The translations under genes and the position numbers were made by a program. A DNA stretch of 64,000 nucleotides from Piper betle (Eukaryota; Streptophyta; Magnoliopsida; Piperales; Piperaceae): assembly GCA_033002965.1 (NCBI GenBank), contig JAURVB010014957.1, positions 78,034 through 142,033 of the forward strand, written 5' to 3'. The notes beneath the pieces were generated by a model. That model was given only the letters and a program-made list of their open reading frames with translations. It had not been told where the DNA came from and made no database searches. Numbering within the stretch: the stretch's first letter is position 1; every line of letters starts with the position of its first letter. This document shows positions 59,833-64,000 of the stretch, piece after piece.

Positions 59833-61183
59833 CACTAGTGGAAACTCCGCTTTTCACCAAAATTTTTGTGGACGAAAGGATAAAATTCTAAGATACGGTG
59901 TTTGTCTCCCAATTTGTCACTGACAATTTCGGTGACAGAATGTTTTGCATAAAATCAAGCTTAATGGCAAAACCGTAACAAATTATCACCTAAATATTTC
60001 GGTAGCAAAATTTGGTGGTAAATTGTCACCAAAACTAAATTTCATTAACAAAAATGTTGATGGATGCTCACTGAAAATTGGTGGCAAAGATCAGTGGTCA
60101 ATATTTGCCAACAAAATTCGGTCAAAAATCGGAGTAAAATTTTTTTAAAAATAAAAAATATAAACAGTGGTGTGGAGGTGCGTGCCGCAATGGCACGCGC
60201 GGTGGTGCAAGGTGGTGCGTGTAGGTCATGTAGTGTGGCAAATCTGTAGTGGTGTTGCGGGGCGCGCAAGGGGTGGGTGGGGTATGTGGTGGCACGAAGG
60301 TAGTCACATGGCTGAGGGGCGACACGTAGTGGCAGATATGAGGCAGCGTGATGGGACACGCAGGGGCATCCGTGGGCTGCAATGGTGTAGTAGCACGTGG
60401 CTATGGCTGTTGCGGAGAGCAAACGGGAGTGCATGGTGGCGATGGCAAGCGGTGGCGGGTGGCGGGTGGCATGTAGGGACGTTGTGGAGACAGATCGGGG
60501 CAGTAGGGGAGGCGCAGCGGGGCACGATCAAGTGCGGTGAGGGGAGCAGTGGAGGGACACAATAGCTGAGGGGTCAGGAGAGGGGAGCGACGTGGTTGGG
60601 GAATAGGGTGTGGCAGGGTGGGCAACTGGCTGCAAAATACACGCATTGATCAGTACGTGTTCATGTGGCCATTTCATGGGCATGTAACCCGGGCCCATTA
60701 AAGGCATGGACCATTAATTTAATCTTTTTTTCAAAATTTAAATTTGTCATTGAAAATCCAGTGCGAAATCAATGACAAATTAGTCTAACACTGAAATATT
60801 AGGTGACAAATCAATGACAAAATTGTAAAATTAAATGATGGCACAAATATTTCAATAGCTCGTTCATTTTTGATAGAAGAAGGCGATGTCAATTTGGTCA
60901 CCAACACATTCGGTGACAAATTAGTAAAAAGATGACAATAAAATTTTTGTTGTAAAATTATGGTGCGTCACGTTTTGTTGCTGAAAAATGATGTCAACTC
61001 GGTGAAATATTTAGTCACTAAATTTTTGAGAATAAAGTGATAGATTTTTGTGTTGTCTTAATCCGGTGACTTTTCGGTGACATATTTCTTTGCTAGCGTA
61101 TTCAATGATGAAATGGTGGCAAATTTGTCACCAAAATTTTTATGACAAAAATTCGGTGACAGCAGGCCAATTTTCCACTGGTG
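59833..61183. mobile_element. Short non-autonomous CACTA element
   Basis: Starts CACTAGTGGAAACTCC and ends, read inverted, CACCAGTGGAAAATTGG. Both subterminal zones carry many copies of ttcggtgacaaa / gtcaccaaaatt in both orientations, as CACTA transposases require. The flanking triplets are ata and atg (2 of 3 match). The core (about 60,160-60,640) is GC-rich without coding signature. About 1.35 kb, so mobilised in trans if at all. Confidence 0.75.
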
Positions 61184-61189
61184 ATGAAA

Positions 61190-61450
61190 AGTGTCAATTT
61201 TGATTACAAAACCTTCAAAAGTGTCGGCGAACAATCTTAAACGAAAATAGTAAATGAGTTTAAATTTAATAATTCACACAAATCTCTAAACCAAACTTGT
61301 GAAACATAAGTCATTTATGTGAGATAAGTGATCAAACACTTAGAATGCACAAAACAATAATTACAGCGAATAAGAAATGTAAAGAGAGTGAGGGTAGAGA
61401 AATCAAACACAAAGGCATATAAGGATTTTTAAAGAGGTTTAGAACTCCTA
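61190..61450 (-). mobile_element. Copia-like LTR fragment, family 3 copy 4
   Basis: The reverse complement matches the tail of the other family 3 copies: the words 'gtgtttgatttctct', 'gtgtttgatca' and 'tgtgtgagat' occur inverted here. It is cut at 61,452 by a gypsy LTR. Confidence 0.5.
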
Positions 61451-61452
61451 AC

Positions 61453-64000
61453 TGTAACACCCCATTTCGGCTCACCCGTGAACCGACCCAGAAATATCAC
61501 TGGTGACCGAAACGTTTGCTAATCTATTGTATTCGGTTAAGCCGACTCGGATCTGCCCTCGACGTCTCAAGATGGAGATGCAAACATGAAATACATGAAT
61601 GAGAACAATTGGGTTCTAATGGAGTCCTACATGCATGCCATGACGTGCAAGTAAAGACAAGACAAAACAATAAATGAGAAACCAAAAGAAAATATATACT
61701 ACTACGGAAAAACGGACAGAATTTCTCCTAAAAGTGCAATAAGGGCCAACCTGTCCATGACAAGGGTATATAAACATTTTATCAAAATACGATAAAATAT
61801 AACAATCTACTGTGGCATTCAGTCATTATCGCATTTGTTTTCATCTGAGCCGAGTCTGAACTCCAAAGCTCCCTACTCATTCCCAATTATCCGCTCGTCT
61901 CATAAGAAGCAATTTATCAAGACAAAAACATTCTAATTCTCATTCACACAGCATTAACACACCATAATTATACATTACACGCGGCAGGTACATGTGTGCT
62001 TGGTTCCGTGTTGCTGCTCCACAGTCCCGACAGCTTTCATCCCTCGCATTTCTCACCTACATATATATAGAAAAACCGTCAGTAACGAATGTTACCGGCC
62101 CAGAAAATAACTAATATCAATCTGGCACAGGAGAAGCAAACTCTCTTGTTGAATCAAAACCATATACTTCCTCAAGAACTCTCATTAGGGCATATATGGG
62201 AGCACGTCGGCCGCTCGGGTCGACAGCGTCCCCTTTCTGTCTCATTCTCATACCTTGGTCATTTCTCTATCGCTTCTCGCATCAAATCTCATTCCTTTCC
62301 GCCCTCTACACCTTCCATATTACTCCTGGCCTTGAGCACGAAGGCTGAGCACTTTCAAGTAGTCGCCTTTAGTACCCTTTGAACCACAAGTCTAGACATG
62401 CACTGCATTGCAGTACCCGTAAACCTCCACACTTCTCCGGGTTTGAGGAACTCAAAGGTGAGTTGTCCGGATCCTTCGGGAACGAAGTGGGTTCTCCCCA
62501 GCTCCAGAGCCTGCTCTTCCGAGCACACGCCCTATCTGAAGGCGTGGCCGTCAGTAACCCTCATTCCATCTCTCACCGAAAATGTGAAAACTATACATAT
62601 ATAGGCCTAGGCTGGGATTTATACAATAGGCCCGAAGGCAACTTGTGGTGGATCTTAATTTCGAAAACTGACTCGAGGGATCTCATCCTTGAGGGTTATT
62701 AATCCGAACAAAACTGTTGTCTAGATGGCCCGAGTCAAGTGGGATCCAATAAAATGCCACTTAACTCGTCCTACACATGATAAATCAAATACACAATAGA
62801 ATAGCGTAAATCAGAGAACGAGTCCTAAACGGACCTGGTAGAAGTTCCAAACGGGTCCACGCGCCTAGGCGGCGAGCTCCTACACCGTACCTACACAATC
62901 AAGCTAAAAGCGAATGCCCGCATGATGAATCACACATCCTATAGCATGCACACACAATCAACACAATCATGCATCAATCATCACACATTCATCCTAAGTC
63001 AATTCTAGTGAGTTTTCAATCTACGTTTCATGAAATCAAGGTAATTATTTAGTTCACCTAATTCATTCTTGACTTTTCCATTTTAACACTCATCAATCAA
63101 CCAATTTCATAATTTTTAGTAAATTACACACAAACATACAGACACGTCAAAAACATGAAAATTCATCTAATTATCTAGTCTAGCATGCTTCCCTAATAAT
63201 TATAAAATTTAAGAATTTACGTTGGAGTAATTTATACCTCGCGTCGTCAAAATCGGCGATGGCTAGGGTTTCCGTTTCGTGGCTCGAAACTCGAATTTGG
63301 CACCTAGCAGCATCCGAAGTTCGATAGGATTCGATCGGGTGCGTTTGGCGGACGATCCGGCGAATTTCCCACGAATCCAATTTTCCGGCGGTTCGGACAG
63401 TTTTCTCGCGAGTGTTGGCAGTTTTCCGGCAATGATTCTGGATGGGGCAATCAGGGGGTCTATCGGCAGTAGCTCGACGAGCTTGGTATGATGGTGGTGT
63501 CAAACATGGTAGCCGGGAGGTGATGGCTGTCCGCGGCGGCATGGAAAACGGGCGGCGGCGGCGGTGTGCTCCGATCAGTAGCTACGACTGGCCTCGATAA
63601 TGGTCGAGATGATGGGAGAAATGTCGGCGATGGCGAGAGGGTGGGACCGGTGGTCCCAGTGGCGGTGGCGGCGACGGCGACCCGAACAGCGGCGGAGTCG
63701 ACTCAGTAGTGGCGACGGCCGAGCACAGCTTGTGGCATCGCGGCGTGCGTGCCAGCAGGCAATTTGTGGCCGGGGTCTGTTGGGACGGCACGACGACGGC
63801 GAGGGGACGATGGGCGGTTGGTTCCCGGAGGCGGGGTGGCAGTCAGCGGCAAGGGTAGGGCTGCGTCGGGCGGCTAGGGTTTGGAGAAAAATAAAAAGAT
63901 CGATCGGGGAAGATGAAGGGGTGTGCGATGGTATTTTTGTAAATTAAACTTGACTCGAGTCCGACTCGAGTCAATAATAATAACTGTCTCCTAATAAATC
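61453..64000 (-). mobile_element. Gypsy LTR, family 2 copy G, runs off the window
   Basis: Begins TGTAACACCCC and is collinear with 20,553 onward: ctcacctacatatatatag at 62,052, cagtaacgaatgttaccggc, and 'gagggatctcatccttgagg' at 62,674. The right part (63,220-64,000) is the source-like partner of the segment found inside the two hAT elements. Its copy-level agreement is better in GC and CpG content than the other LTRs, which suggests it is the youngest of the family here. Confidence 0.65.

Noticed and set aside
60045..60565. Open frames of about 130 residues on both strands
   Set aside because: They lie in the GC-rich core of the short CACTA element and have no coding signature.
63180..63947. 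Open frames of 115-120 residues near the right edge
   Set aside because: They lie in a gypsy LTR and overlap on both strands, so they are not genes.
1..64000. tRNA, rRNA, organelle-derived DNA or viral insertions
   Set aside because: I looked for tRNA-like box motifs, organelle genes and pararetroviral coat or movement protein motifs and saw none. A profile search could still find short ones.

Overview
This window is nuclear DNA from a flowering plant with a large, repeat-filled genome. The evidence is spliced genes with GT..AG introns, plant-specific gene types (a beta/AUR3-type Aurora kinase, a single-CDGSH NEET protein and an MLO-family fragment), and wall-to-wall plant retrotransposons and DNA transposons. 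The sequence does not fix the species. Nothing bacterial, viral or organellar was recognised.

Only two loci look like host genes that may work. At 28,397-30,446 (+) lies a seven-exon Aurora kinase of the AUR3 type. All splice sites fit, but exon 3 lacks one G in a G-run, which breaks the frame. At 55,727-56,194 (+) lies an intact two-exon gene for a 113-residue NEET [2Fe-2S] protein. A third locus, 52,342-53,095 (+), keeps five consecutive exons of the 3' half of an MLO seven-transmembrane gene, with open frame and matching intron phases but no recognisable 5' half.

The rest is layered mobile DNA. 0-5 kb: a broken CACTA-type (Transposase_24-like) coding remnant, then a truncated gypsy LTR. 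4.5-14.5 kb: a decayed Ty1/copia element with paired LTRs, split in its leader by a large minus-oriented gypsy LTR. 14.5-17.3 kb: GC-rich repeats with an inverted copy at 26.4 kb. 17.3-24.8 kb: a second large gypsy LTR interrupted by a third LTR. 24.8-26.2 kb: gag-like remnants. 31-40 kb: a Mutator-like MITE with a perfect 9-bp target duplication, a foldback MITE, and two related hAT elements that carry a piece of a gypsy LTR. 40-48.4 kb: minus-strand gypsy gag fragments and LTRs, plus a 54-bp tandem array interrupted by a long-TIR element. 46-55 kb: copies of a copia-like LTR family. 57.3-61.2 kb: a hAT element with a perfect 8-bp target duplication and a short CACTA element. 61.45-64 kb: another gypsy LTR running off the window.

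No operon-like or multi-gene system is visible, and the host genes do not obviously act together. The main interest lies in the exact transposon boundaries, the capture of LTR sequence by hAT elements, conserved sub-motifs within the gypsy LTRs, and the state of the Aurora and MLO genes. All repeat calls come from reading the sequence by eye. Boundaries marked approximate were not computed.
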